In this document: positions 1-6,470 of the stretch, piece after piece
Numbering within the stretch: the stretch's first letter is position 1
How the letters are laid out: each line of letters starts with the position of its first letter
Source: an uncultured Clostridia bacterium
GTDB lineage: Bacteria; Bacillota; Clostridia; Christensenellales; Aristaeellaceae
Direction of reading: 5' to 3'
Assembly (NCBI GenBank): GCA_934630975.1
Contig: CAKTXH010000105.1
Span: forward strand, 1 to 7,681
Length of the DNA: 7,681 bases
Position numbers and translations under genes: made by a program
The notes under the pieces: model-generated
The model's database searches: none
The model's input: only the letters and a program-made list of their open reading frames with translations
What the model was told of the DNA's origin: nothing

Positions 1-1110
1 ACGAAAAGATGGGCGGCAGGGCTTTTCATCGCCCTGATTTTTATGTATAATCATGTTGGGGCTTTGGCGCAGGGCGAAACCAGCGCGAAGGCCGCCTGCG
101 TGATGGAGCTGGAAACCGGGCGCGTGCTGTTTGAATATAACGCCCGCGCGCGGCTGCCGATGGCCTCCACCACGAAGGTGATGACGGCGCTGCTGGCGAT
201 TGAAAACGGCGATTTATCCGCGCCCGTCGCCTGCTCGGCCAACGCGTTCGGCGTACCGGGCACGTCGATCTATCTCGCGGAGGGCGAAACGCTGACGCTC
301 GAGCAGATGCTCTACGGGCTGATGCTCGCCAGCGGGAACGACGCGGCGGTGGCGATTGCGGAGCATATCGGCGGCAGCGTGCCGCAGTTTGTGCGGATGA
401 TGAACGCGCGGGCGGCGCGGATTGGCGCGGCGAACACCCACTTTTCCAACCCGAACGGCCTGCCGGACGACACGCACGTGACGACGGCTTACGATCTGGC
501 GCTGATTGCCCGCGCGGCGATGGGCAGCGACACGTTTCGGAAAATCGTTTCCACCCGGCGGGCGGAAATTCCGTGGGAGGGGCGGACGTACAACCGCCAG
601 CTCAAAAACAAGAACAAGCTGCTGGAAACCTATCCCGGCGCGACGGGGATCAAGACCGGGTTCACCAGCCGCGCGGGGCGCTGTCTCGTCTTCGGCGCGA
701 GCCGGGACGGGATGGAGATCGTCGGCGTGGTGCTTAACTGTGCGGACTGGTTTGACGAGGCGGCGCGGCTGATGGACGCGTGCTTTGAAACCTATACGAT
801 GGCGCGTGTGCTCGGGCCGACGATGGCCGCCGGAAAGATCGCCGTCGTCGATGGACGGCAGGAGAGCGCGCGGCTCTGCGCGATGCAGGAATTGCGCGTG
901 CCGCTGCGCGAAGGCGAAAGCGCGCAGATCGTGCTGGACGTGCCGCAGGCGCTCCGCGCGCCGGGGTACGCGGGGCAGCATATCGGCACGGCGCAGGTGG
1001 TCGTCGGCGGCAAGACGCTGGCCGCGTGCGAAATCGTGCTGAGCGAATACGTGGAAAGCAGACGGCTGACGCTGGACGTGCGGCGGGTCGTTTCACGATG
1101 GATGCTGTAA
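1..1110 (+). CDS. D-alanyl-D-alanine carboxypeptidase (serine-type, peptidase S11/PBP5-like; DacF/DacB type), 5' end cut by window edge
   Basis: The enzyme removes the terminal D-Ala from peptidoglycan stem pentapeptides outside the membrane, limiting cross-linking. The frame is open to base 1. The ATG at 43 is not a good start: it lies inside a signal peptide whose basic n-region (K-R-W) and hydrophobic core are encoded upstream, with a likely cleavage site A-L-A|Q just before base 70. Numbering from that ATG, all three active-site motifs are present: S-T-T-K at 42-45 (nucleophile S42), S-G-N at 97-99 and K-T-G at 204-206, in the usual order and spacing. After about residue 255 comes the beta-sandwich PBP5 C-terminal domain. 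The last 15 residues are basic/hydrophobic and could be an amphipathic membrane anchor. The start codon and promoter lie to the left of the window. Firmicutes often carry such a gene near rluB, which fits the next gene. DacF and DacB cannot be told apart here, so no symbol is given. Confidence 0.93.
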   Translation, partial: TKRWAAGLFIALIFMYNHVGALAQGETSAKAACVMELETGRVLFEYNARARLPMASTTKVMTALLAIENGDLSAPVACSANAFGVPGTSIYLAEGETLTLEQMLYGLMLASGNDAAVAIAEHIGGSVPQFVRMMNARAARIGAANTHFSNPNGLPDDTHVTTAYDLALIARAAMGSDTFRKIVSTRRAEIPWEGRTYNRQLKNKNKLLETYPGATGIKTGFTSRAGRCLVFGASRDGMEIVGVVLNCADWFDEAARLMDACFETYTMARVLGPTMAAGKIAVVDGRQESARLCAMQELRVPLREGESAQIVLDVPQALRAPGYAGQHIGTAQVVVGGKTLAACEIVLSEYVESRRLTLDVRRVVSRWML

Positions 1111-1156
1111 CCCTTCCACCGCCTGCGGGCGGTCCCCCTCCCCTTAAAAGGGGAGG
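1111..1156. repeat. Intergenic double-hairpin repeat element
   Basis: This 46-nt element begins directly after the carboxypeptidase stop codon. It contains two adjacent inverted repeats. The first is ACCGCC-TGCG-GGCGGT at 1118-1133 (6-bp stem, 4-nt loop). The second is CTCCCCTT-AA-AAGGGGAG at 1138-1155 (up to 8 paired positions; 7 bp with a 4-nt loop). From memory, near-identical stretches of this kind (CCTTCCACCGCC... then TCCCCCTCCCC... and its complement) recur between genes in many clostridial genomes; that cannot be tested within one window. Only three T residues follow the second stem, so it is not a convincing terminator, though it might slow polymerase or protect RNA ends. Confidence 0.6.
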
Positions 1157-1175
1157 TTTCGGAGAAGAGATAAGC

Positions 1176-1183
1176 AAAGGAGA
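1176..1183 (+). promoter_or_regulatory. Ribosome binding site that fixes the rluB start
   Basis: AAAGGAGA ends 7 nt before the ATG at 1191. It selects that ATG over upstream in-frame starts, which would run back through the intergenic repeat and into the carboxypeptidase gene. Confidence 0.85.
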
Positions 1184-1190
1184 TTCCGAT

Positions 1191-1901
1191 ATGAGATTAC
1201 AGAAATACATGGCGATGTGCGGCGTGGCCGCAAGACGCAAATGCGAAGAGATCATCGCCAGCGGCCGCGTGGCGGTCAACGGCGAAACCATCACGCAGAT
1301 GGGCACGCAGGTGGAGGAAGGCGACGTGGTGACGCTCGACGGGCAGGTGATCACGCCCGAAGAGGAGAAGCGCTACATCCTCTACCACAAGCCCGCGGGC
1401 GAGGTCACGACCGTCAGCGACGACAAGGGGCGCGAGACGGTCATGGATCGCTTTGCGGATTTCCCCGTGCGCCTTTACCCGGTCGGCCGGCTGGATTACG
1501 ACAGCGAGGGACTGCTGCTGCTGACCAACGACGGCGAGCTGGCGCAGCGGCTCACCCATCCCTCCTGCGAGGTGGATAAGGTGTATCTGGCGCGCGTGAC
1601 GGGCAACCCGAGCAACGAGGCGCTCGATAAGCTGCGCCGGGGCGTGTATATGGAGGGCGACGAGCGCCGAACCTATCCCGCGCAGGTGCGCGTGGTGCGC
1701 GACGAAAGCCTGTTCTCCGATATTCTGGTGACGATTCACGAGGGGCGCAACCGGCAGGTGCGCCGCATGTTTGACAGCGTGGGGCACAAGGTGCTGCTGC
1801 TGCGCCGGGTGCGGTTCGGCCCGCTGGATCTGGGCGACCTGCGCCGGGGCGAGTGGCGCGAGCTGAGCGCCGAGGAAATTGCAAAGCTCAAGGCGCTTTG
1901 A
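1191..1901 (+). CDS. rluB: 23S rRNA pseudouridine synthase, RluB type (RsuA/RluB/E/F family)
   Basis: This 236-residue enzyme isomerises a specific uridine in 23S rRNA to pseudouridine; the E. coli RluB target is U2605. Residues 1-55 form an S4 RNA-binding domain (L-Q-K-Y-M... A-A-R-R-K-C-E-E-I-I... G-R-V-A-V-N-G). The catalytic domain starts with the H-K-P-A-G motif at 66-70. It carries the catalytic aspartate D102 in G-R-L-D-Y-D-S-E-G-L-L-L-L-T-N-D-G (99-115). The later conserved block E-G-R-N-R-Q-V-R-R-M is at 184-193. Length and motif order are normal for the family. RsuA (16S) is the main alternative; the Firmicutes neighbourhood next to a D,D-carboxypeptidase favours RluB. The ATG at 1191 has a good ribosome binding site and gives the standard N-terminus. 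The next gene starts 25 nt downstream, so they are probably co-transcribed. Confidence 0.93.
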   Translation: MRLQKYMAMCGVAARRKCEEIIASGRVAVNGETITQMGTQVEEGDVVTLDGQVITPEEEKRYILYHKPAGEVTTVSDDKGRETVMDRFADFPVRLYPVGRLDYDSEGLLLLTNDGELAQRLTHPSCEVDKVYLARVTGNPSNEALDKLRRGVYMEGDERRTYPAQVRVVRDESLFSDILVTIHEGRNRQVRRMFDSVGHKVLLLRRVRFGPLDLGDLRRGEWRELSAEEIAKLKAL

Positions 1902-1914
1902 ACGAAGAAAGCAT

Positions 1915-1922
1915 AGAGGAAA
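1915..1922 (+). promoter_or_regulatory. Ribosome binding site that fixes the start of the repeat protein
   Basis: AGAGGAAA lies 4 nt before the ATG at 1927, with its GAGG core about 7 nt upstream of that ATG. It supports this ATG over a TTG at 1879 that would overlap the end of rluB. Confidence 0.75.
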
Positions 1923-1926
1923 CACG

Positions 1927-4677
1927 ATGAAGAGCGATTTAACCTGTCCGGTTGAGATCGTCCGCGTGGCGATTCAGCGGGAAACCGAGGATACAAATGA
2001 AAACGGGCAGATTCTCTGCCTGATCGACTTTTTCAACCTTTCGGATAAGGTGATCGACAGCATCCAGATGAATATCATCTGCTTTGACGCGCAGGAGCAG
2101 CGCATCGGCGGGCGGCTCGTCCGCGCGGGCGCGCACGGCGAACCGCGGGAAAGCTTCTCCGGCGCGTTTGCGCCCGAGCACGTGGAAAACGTGGCGCGCG
2201 TGGAAGCTTCGGTGGAGAAGGTCTGGTATCAGGACGGCGTGATCTGGCGGCGGGAGGAGCGCAACGTGCGCGAATACACCCCGAACGCCCTGCCGCCGGG
2301 GCGCGAGCTGGATCGGCTTCGCTCGGTTGCCGGGCCGGACGCGGTGGGCTATGCGCGCGAGGACGACACGGTTTGGCTCTGCGTCTGCGGGCGCGCGAAC
2401 CGCACCAGCGACGACAGGTGCCTGCGCTGCGGGCGTGACAGGGCGCACACGGTCAAGGCGTATTCCTTCGCGGCGATTGATTCGACGCTGGGACGCAAGG
2501 AGCGCATGCTGGAGGAACAGACGCGCGAAACGCTGCGCCGCTCCAGCGAGCAGACCGTGCAGCAGATGAAGGCCGTGCAGAAAAAGCAGAAGAAGCAGAA
2601 AAAGCGCCTGCGCACGGTGATTACGCTGCTGGCGCTCGTCGCGCTGCTGCTGGCGGCGGCGCGCTGGGGCGTGCCCTACGCGCTGAGCCTGTTTGCCAAG
2701 GACAAACTGGATCGCAGCCTTGCGGCGGACGCGAAAGAGCTGTACGCGTTTATCGACCAATACTGGCCGGATGAATTCGGCGCGGCGGCGGGCATGGACG
2801 CAGCGGAACAGAAGATTATCGACGGGCTGATGAACGTCGGCACGGATGCGGCCTATGCGCAGGCGGCGCAGCGCGCCGAGGCCATCGGCGACACGGCGAG
2901 GGCGGAAAAGGCGGTCATCGCGCGCGCCAGGCTGGCCATTGCGGGCGGCGATACCGACGCGGCGGAAGCGCTGCTGACCCCGCTTTCAGACAACGAAGAG
3001 GCGCAGAGCGCGCTGCATCAGCTCATTTACGACGTCGCCAAGGCGGCTAAAGAACGGCTGGATTATCCGACGGCCATCGCGCGGTTTGAATCGCTGGGCG
3101 ATTATGAAGACGCGGCGGCGCAGAAGGCGGACAGCATCTATCTCTATGGCCGCCAGTTGATGCGTGAGGGGCAGTATCAGGCCGCCTGCGACCAGTTGAT
3201 GCTGGTTTCGGACACGGGGGACGCGATTGCGCTGATCCGCCAGTGCCGCTATGCGCTGGGGCTGGAAAAGCAGCAGGCGGGCGAATATGAAGCCGCCGCC
3301 GCGCTGTTTGAGAGTCTCGGCGTGTACGAGGACGCGCAGACGCGCGGCCAGTTCTGCCGCTATACGGCGGGCATGAACGCGCTTTCCGCAGGCGAACTCG
3401 AAAAAGCCGCCGAGCAGCTGCTGGCGGCGGGCGATTACGAGGATGCGGCGCAGAAATTCGCTGATGTGGCGACGACGCTGGGCAACGCGGCGCTGGAAGC
3501 GGGCGATAACCAGACGGCCATCGGCTGGCTGGAACAGCTCCCCGAAAGCGAAGAGACGCAGGCGGCGATCAACCGCGCGGTGTACGCTTACGCCGAACAG
3601 CTCGCCGCGGGCGGGCAGAAGGAAGCCGCCGCCATCGAATTCTATTCGCTCGGCGGTTATCAGGATGCGGCGGCGCGGGGCAACGCGCTGGAATACGAGC
3701 TGGCGGTGAGCGAAAAGACGCAGGACATTCATTCCGCGCTGGATCGTTTCGAGGCGCTCGGCGATTACAGCGACGCGCCCGCGCAGGCCGACGCCTGCCG
3801 GTATGAAATCGCCCGAATGGCGATGGAGACGGGCGAGCTTCAGGATGCGCTGGATGCGTTCGAAGCGCTGGGCGATGTGCAGGACGCGGCCGAGCAGGCG
3901 CAGCGCTGCCGCTACCTGCTGGCGCAGCAGGCGATGGGCGCGGGCGAATACGACGAGGCGATTGCGCTGTACGAAGCCTGCGGCGCGTATCTGGACGCGG
4001 AGGACGGCGCTTTGCAGGCGCGGTACGCGAAGGCAGCGGCGCTGTTTGACGCGCAGGAATACGAAGCGGCGGCGAAAGCGTTTGCCGAGCTGGGCAGTTA
4101 TGAGGACGCGAAACAGCGCGTGACGGCCAGCGAAGACGCGTGGCTGAGCGCGGATTACAACAGCGCGCGGATGGATACGGAAGTGGGCAATTACGCCGCT
4201 GTCATCGACGAGCTGGAGGCGTATTACGGCAGCGAGCTGCCCACGCGCTACGCTGCGATGCACGAGATGTATGAATCCGCCTGTCTGGCGCGGGCGCAGG
4301 AGCTGACGGCGCTGGGCAAGCCGCTCGACGCGCTGCCCATCCTCAGGCGCATCGAGGAAAACAAGACGGCGAAGAAGCGGCTGGAAGCCTACGTCTATCA
4401 GCTCATCGGCCGCTGGAAGGACACGCGCGGCACGGAATACATCTTCCGCGAGGACGGAAGCTGCTGCATCGCGGGCAAGGAAGGCTATTTCGGCGGAAGT
4501 GGGTATGAAATCACCGTGGGCGACGAACCGTATCCGACGCGGGGCGAATACAGCGTAATCAGTGTGCGCGGAAGCACCGTCACGCTGCGCGGCCTGCAAA
4601 GCGGCAAAACGATTCGCCTGAGCTATCTCGGCGAGCCGACGGCGAAGGAAGAAAGCGCCGACAATACCGAAAACTGA
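1927..4677 (+). CDS. Large single-pass membrane protein: beta domain, RanBP2-like zinc finger, membrane helix, about twelve 37-residue TPR-like repeats, small C-terminal beta domain; function unknown
   Basis: This 916-residue protein has no recognisable enzyme motif. Residues 1-120 are beta-rich and end in V-W-Y-Q-D-G-V-I-W, resembling an N-terminal module of clostridial zinc-ribbon proteins. Residues 150-169 form a RanBP2-like zinc finger, W-x-C-x-C-G-x-x-N...C-x-x-C-G, with ligands C152, C154, C165 and C168. A charged, probably helical stretch (about 190-227) ends in a lysine-rich run. A membrane helix follows at about 229-249. By the positive-inside rule the zinc finger is cytoplasmic and the rest lies outside. 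From about 320 to 730 a helical unit repeats with the core L-G-[DSGV]-Y-x-D-A at 390, 464, 501 (A-G-D-Y-E-D-A), 575, 611, 648, 685 and 722; weaker copies lie at 320, 353, 426 and 538. The spacing is 36-38 residues. Residues 826-906 (G-R-W-K-D... Y-I-F-R-E-D-G-S) look like a small lipocalin-like beta domain. TPR/Sel1-type repeats usually mediate protein binding, so a scaffold or envelope-sensing role is only an inference. Confidence 0.88.
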   Translation: MKSDLTCPVEIVRVAIQRETEDTNENGQILCLIDFFNLSDKVIDSIQMNIICFDAQEQRIGGRLVRAGAHGEPRESFSGAFAPEHVENVARVEASVEKVWYQDGVIWRREERNVREYTPNALPPGRELDRLRSVAGPDAVGYAREDDTVWLCVCGRANRTSDDRCLRCGRDRAHTVKAYSFAAIDSTLGRKERMLEEQTRETLRRSSEQTVQQMKAVQKKQKKQKKRLRTVITLLALVALLLAAARWGVPYALSLFAKDKLDRSLAADAKELYAFIDQYWPDEFGAAAGMDAAEQKIIDGLMNVGTDAAYAQAAQRAEAIGDTARAEKAVIARARLAIAGGDTDAAEALLTPLSDNEEAQSALHQLIYDVAKAAKERLDYPTAIARFESLGDYEDAAAQKADSIYLYGRQLMREGQYQAACDQLMLVSDTGDAIALIRQCRYALGLEKQQAGEYEAAAALFESLGVYEDAQTRGQFCRYTAGMNALSAGELEKAAEQLLAAGDYEDAAQKFADVATTLGNAALEAGDNQTAIGWLEQLPESEETQAAINRAVYAYAEQLAAGGQKEAAAIEFYSLGGYQDAAARGNALEYELAVSEKTQDIHSALDRFEALGDYSDAPAQADACRYEIARMAMETGELQDALDAFEALGDVQDAAEQAQRCRYLLAQQAMGAGEYDEAIALYEACGAYLDAEDGALQARYAKAAALFDAQEYEAAAKAFAELGSYEDAKQRVTASEDAWLSADYNSARMDTEVGNYAAVIDELEAYYGSELPTRYAAMHEMYESACLARAQELTALGKPLDALPILRRIEENKTAKKRLEAYVYQLIGRWKDTRGTEYIFREDGSCCIAGKEGYFGGSGYEITVGDEPYPTRGEYSVISVRGSTVTLRGLQSGKTIRLSYLGEPTAKEESADNTEN

Positions 4678-4700
4678 AAGGCAAAGCATCAGAACAGAGC

Positions 4701-5081
4701 ATGAAAAAGAAAGATATCATCATCATTGCCGTCGTGCTGGCGGCGGCGTTGGCGCTCTTTGGCGTATCGCAGATTGCGGGCGGCAAAGCGGCTTCGACCG
4801 TCGTGGTGACGGTGGACGGGCAGGAGGTGCTCCGCCGCCCGCTGGCCATGTCGGACACCTATGAAATCAAGCAGGACGACGGATCCATCAACGTGATCGC
4901 GGTGGAAAACGGCGCGGTTTATATGAAAGAAGCCAACTGCCGCGACGGGCTGTGCATCCATCAGGGCAAAATGAAAAACGCCGCGAAGACCATCGTCTGC
5001 CTGCCGCACAAGCTGGTGGTCAGCCTGGAAGGCGACAGCGCGCCGGACGGGCAGGACGATTTGGACGTGATCATACAGTGA
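4701..5081 (+). CDS. NusG domain II-containing membrane-anchored protein
   Basis: This 126-residue protein has a short lysine-rich N-terminus and one membrane helix or uncleaved signal anchor (about 5-25). An extracytoplasmic beta domain of the NusG_II type follows. Family hallmarks are V-V-T-V-D-G-Q-E-V near 34-43, N-C-R-D-G-L-C-I-H-Q-G at 79-89 and the signature I-V-C-L-P-H-K-L-V-V at 98-107. The three conserved cysteines are C80, C85 and C100, with H87 and H103 close by. The family's biochemical role is not established; the cysteines suggest redox chemistry or metal binding. It is not the transcription factor NusG: the NGN domain is absent. The upstream gene ends 23 nt before it and the acyltransferase begins 8 nt after it. 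No good ribosome binding site precedes the ATG: a GAAAGG overlapping the previous stop is about 19 nt away, so initiation may depend on translational coupling. Confidence 0.88.
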   Translation: MKKKDIIIIAVVLAAALALFGVSQIAGGKAASTVVVTVDGQEVLRRPLAMSDTYEIKQDDGSINVIAVENGAVYMKEANCRDGLCIHQGKMKNAAKTIVCLPHKLVVSLEGDSAPDGQDDLDVIIQ

Positions 5082-5086
5082 GGAAA
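5080..5086 (+). promoter_or_regulatory. Ribosome binding site of the acyltransferase, overlapping the previous stop codon
   Basis: GAGGAAA overlaps the TGA (5079-5081) of the NusG_II gene and sits 3 nt before the ATG at 5090, its GAGG core 6 nt upstream. It fixes that ATG rather than any earlier in-frame start and suggests translational coupling between the two genes. Confidence 0.8.
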
Positions 5087-5089
5087 ACC

Positions 5090-6286
5090 ATGAACCCGAT
5101 TCGGTGCTGGCTGGCGGATGCGCGCAAAAACCCGGACACGCGGCATGTGGATACCTGCGACGGGGTGCGCGCGCTGGCGATTCTGATTGTGGGATGGTAC
5201 CACATTTGGCAGCAGTCGTGGCTCTACCCGAACCTGACGGTTTTCGGCCGGGAAATCAGCTTTGACCCGCTGGTACGCTCGGGTTATATCTGGGTGGATA
5301 TCATGATCCTCATCAGCGGGTTCTGCCTGTATCTGCCGTGGGCGCGGCTGGAGGCGGACGAGGCGGGGCAAAGCCCGCTGGCGTTTTACGAAAAGCGGCT
5401 GGCGCGCGTGCATCCGTCCTACCTGCTGACGATTGCGGTGATGCTTGGCGTGGCGCTGGCGACGCGGGCCTATGGCGGGAACCGCGCGTTTATGCTGCGC
5501 GACGTGCTCAGCCACCTGACCTACACGCAGATGTTCGCTTATGACACCTATTATGCCACGAACCTCGGCGGTTCGCTGTGGACGCTGGCGCTGGAAATGC
5601 AGTTCTATCTGATTTTCCCGCTGCTGGCGCGGGCGTTTCGGCGTTTCCCGGCGGCAACGTTTGCCGCGATGCTGGGGCTTGCGCTGGCGGCGCGCGGGTA
5701 TATCGCCGCGGCTCATTCCGACGTGAGCCTGTACTTCAACCAGCTTCCGGCGTATCTGGATACGTTTGCGCTGGGGATGGCGGCGGCGCTGGCGCACGTG
5801 CGGCTCTCGCGGGTGAAGCACGGCGCGGGGCTGCGCCTGATATGCAGCGCGGCGACGCTGGCGGCGCTCTGGCTGCTCTATTGCACGGCCAAAGCGCAGG
5901 CAGGATGCCCTTCGACGGAGGCGATTCGGATGGGGCAGATGAACCGCCGGCTGACGATGGGGCTGCTGGGCGCGACGCTGCTGGTGGCCAGCGCCAACGC
6001 GGGCTGGATTGTGCGGCACATCCTCGCCAACCCCGCGACGCGCTTCGTTTCGGCGGTGTCGATGCAGTTTTACATCTGGCATCAGACGCTGGCGGTCTGG
6101 CTGGTTCAGAGCCGAATCATCCCCAGCGAATTCGCCAACCCGAATTACGACGGCGACCTGATCTGGCAGAAGCAATACACGTTTGTGTGCTTCGCCGCGG
6201 CGCTGCTGCTGGCCGCGCTGCTGACCTACGGCTTTGAGCGCCCCGTTTCGCGGCGGCTGCTGCAAAAAAGAGAAAAAACGAGATAA
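5090..6286 (+). CDS. Acyltransferase 3 family membrane protein (OafA/NodX-like O-acyltransferase)
   Basis: This 398-residue, multi-pass protein has about ten hydrophobic segments, typical of acyltransferase-3 enzymes. These move acyl groups, usually acetyl, onto sugars of envelope polysaccharides, peptidoglycan or small molecules across the membrane. Family features are the N-terminal H-x-D-x-x-D-G-V-R-A-L-A-I (19-31), W-Y-H-I-W with H38 in the first membrane helix, Y-E-K-R-L-A-R-V-H-P-S-Y (100-111) and the block S-L-W-T-L-A-L-E-M-Q-F-Y (162-173) with E169. Y-I-W-H-Q-T-L lies at 328-334 and G-F-E-R-P-V-S-R at 381-388, where the family normally ends. There is no SGNH esterase domain fused at the C-terminus. 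The substrate cannot be told. The upstream envelope genes, including a peptidoglycan carboxypeptidase, make a cell-surface substrate plausible. The protein is complete and ends 18 nt before the next promoter; no intrinsic terminator is visible between them. Confidence 0.9.
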   Translation: MNPIRCWLADARKNPDTRHVDTCDGVRALAILIVGWYHIWQQSWLYPNLTVFGREISFDPLVRSGYIWVDIMILISGFCLYLPWARLEADEAGQSPLAFYEKRLARVHPSYLLTIAVMLGVALATRAYGGNRAFMLRDVLSHLTYTQMFAYDTYYATNLGGSLWTLALEMQFYLIFPLLARAFRRFPAATFAAMLGLALAARGYIAAAHSDVSLYFNQLPAYLDTFALGMAAALAHVRLSRVKHGAGLRLICSAATLAALWLLYCTAKAQAGCPSTEAIRMGQMNRRLTMGLLGATLLVASANAGWIVRHILANPATRFVSAVSMQFYIWHQTLAVWLVQSRIIPSEFANPNYDGDLIWQKQYTFVCFAAALLLAALLTYGFERPVSRRLLQKREKTR

Positions 6287-6303
6287 AAGAAGCGGAAAAG
6301 GGC

Positions 6304-6332
6304 TTGACAGAAACGAGGGGATGGGGTATACT
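6304..6332 (+). promoter_or_regulatory. Sigma-A promoter of the infC-rpmI-rplT operon
   Basis: The -35 box is a perfect TTGACA (6304-6309), the -10 box is TATACT (6327-6332), and the spacer is exactly 17 nt. Transcription should start near 6339. It begins 18 nt after the acyltransferase stop codon and drives the attenuator leader. This is the only strong promoter seen in the window. Confidence 0.88.
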
Positions 6333-6338
6333 CTTCGA

Positions 6339-6446
6339 GTAACGAAGTAGAAGCCTGCCCGCTTCTCGCCCGGCGCAAACAGCGGCCGCGGCACATCGGC
6401 GCTTTTTGCTATGTCAAGAGCGGGCATGCTTGCCCGCTCTTTTTTT
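6339..6446 (+). ncRNA. Ribosomal protein L20 leader (infC operon attenuator)
   Basis: This untranslated leader lies between the promoter and infC and ends in an intrinsic terminator. In Firmicutes such as B. subtilis, L20 binds the infC leader and promotes premature termination, a negative feedback. Visible elements are a hairpin AGAAGC/GCTTCT (6349-6354 with 6361-6366, loop 6355-6360), a GC-rich central part (6367-6402), and the terminator (6416-6446). The segment 6356-6363 (TGCCCGCT) is perfectly complementary to 6419-6426 (AGCGGGCA), the 5' arm of the terminator, so an antiterminator helix can form. The position, the gene order infC-rpmI-rplT and the competing helices support the assignment; the start at 6339 is estimated from the promoter. 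I did not match it to a covariance model. Confidence 0.8.
6416..6446 (+). terminator. Intrinsic terminator within the leader (attenuator)
   Basis: The 11-bp stem pairs AAGAGCGGGCA (6416-6426) with TGCCCGCTCTT (6431-6441) around a TGCT loop (6427-6430). A run of T residues (6440-6446) follows. It lies 45 nt upstream of the infC ATG, in the leader and not after a gene, which marks it as a regulatory attenuator. Confidence 0.92.
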
Positions 6447-6470
6447 GCGCGGATGCGCAAGAGATTTTAT

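Noticed and set aside
43..45. ATG at 43 as the start of the carboxypeptidase
   Set aside because: The upstream in-frame codons encode the basic and hydrophobic parts of a signal peptide, so the true start lies outside the window.
214..981. 255-codon minus-strand open frame inside the carboxypeptidase gene
   Set aside because: Low-complexity Arg/His-rich translation caused by GC-rich codons of the real gene; no ribosome binding site or motif.
1138..1160. Hairpin after the carboxypeptidase gene as an intrinsic terminator
   Set aside because: Only three T residues follow the stem; it fits better as half of the dispersed repeat.
1026..1190. Upstream extension of rluB starting inside the carboxypeptidase gene
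   Set aside because: The added residues match no S4-domain protein and run through the intergenic repeat; the ATG at 1191 has a good ribosome binding site.
3091..4110. Tandem DNA repeat or CRISPR-like array
   Set aside because: The roughly 111-bp period reflects protein repeats with diverged codons in one open frame; there are no identical direct repeats with unique spacers.
2986..4689. 567-codon open frame on the minus strand opposite the repeat protein
   Set aside because: It mirrors the GC-rich repeats in codon-complement fashion, is very Arg-rich, has no family motif, and overlaps a well-supported + strand gene.
4961..6460. 499-codon open frame on the minus strand opposite the acyltransferase
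   Set aside because: Composition is Arg/Gln/His-rich with no domain; it runs across the infC promoter and the leader, and the + strand frame has clear family motifs.
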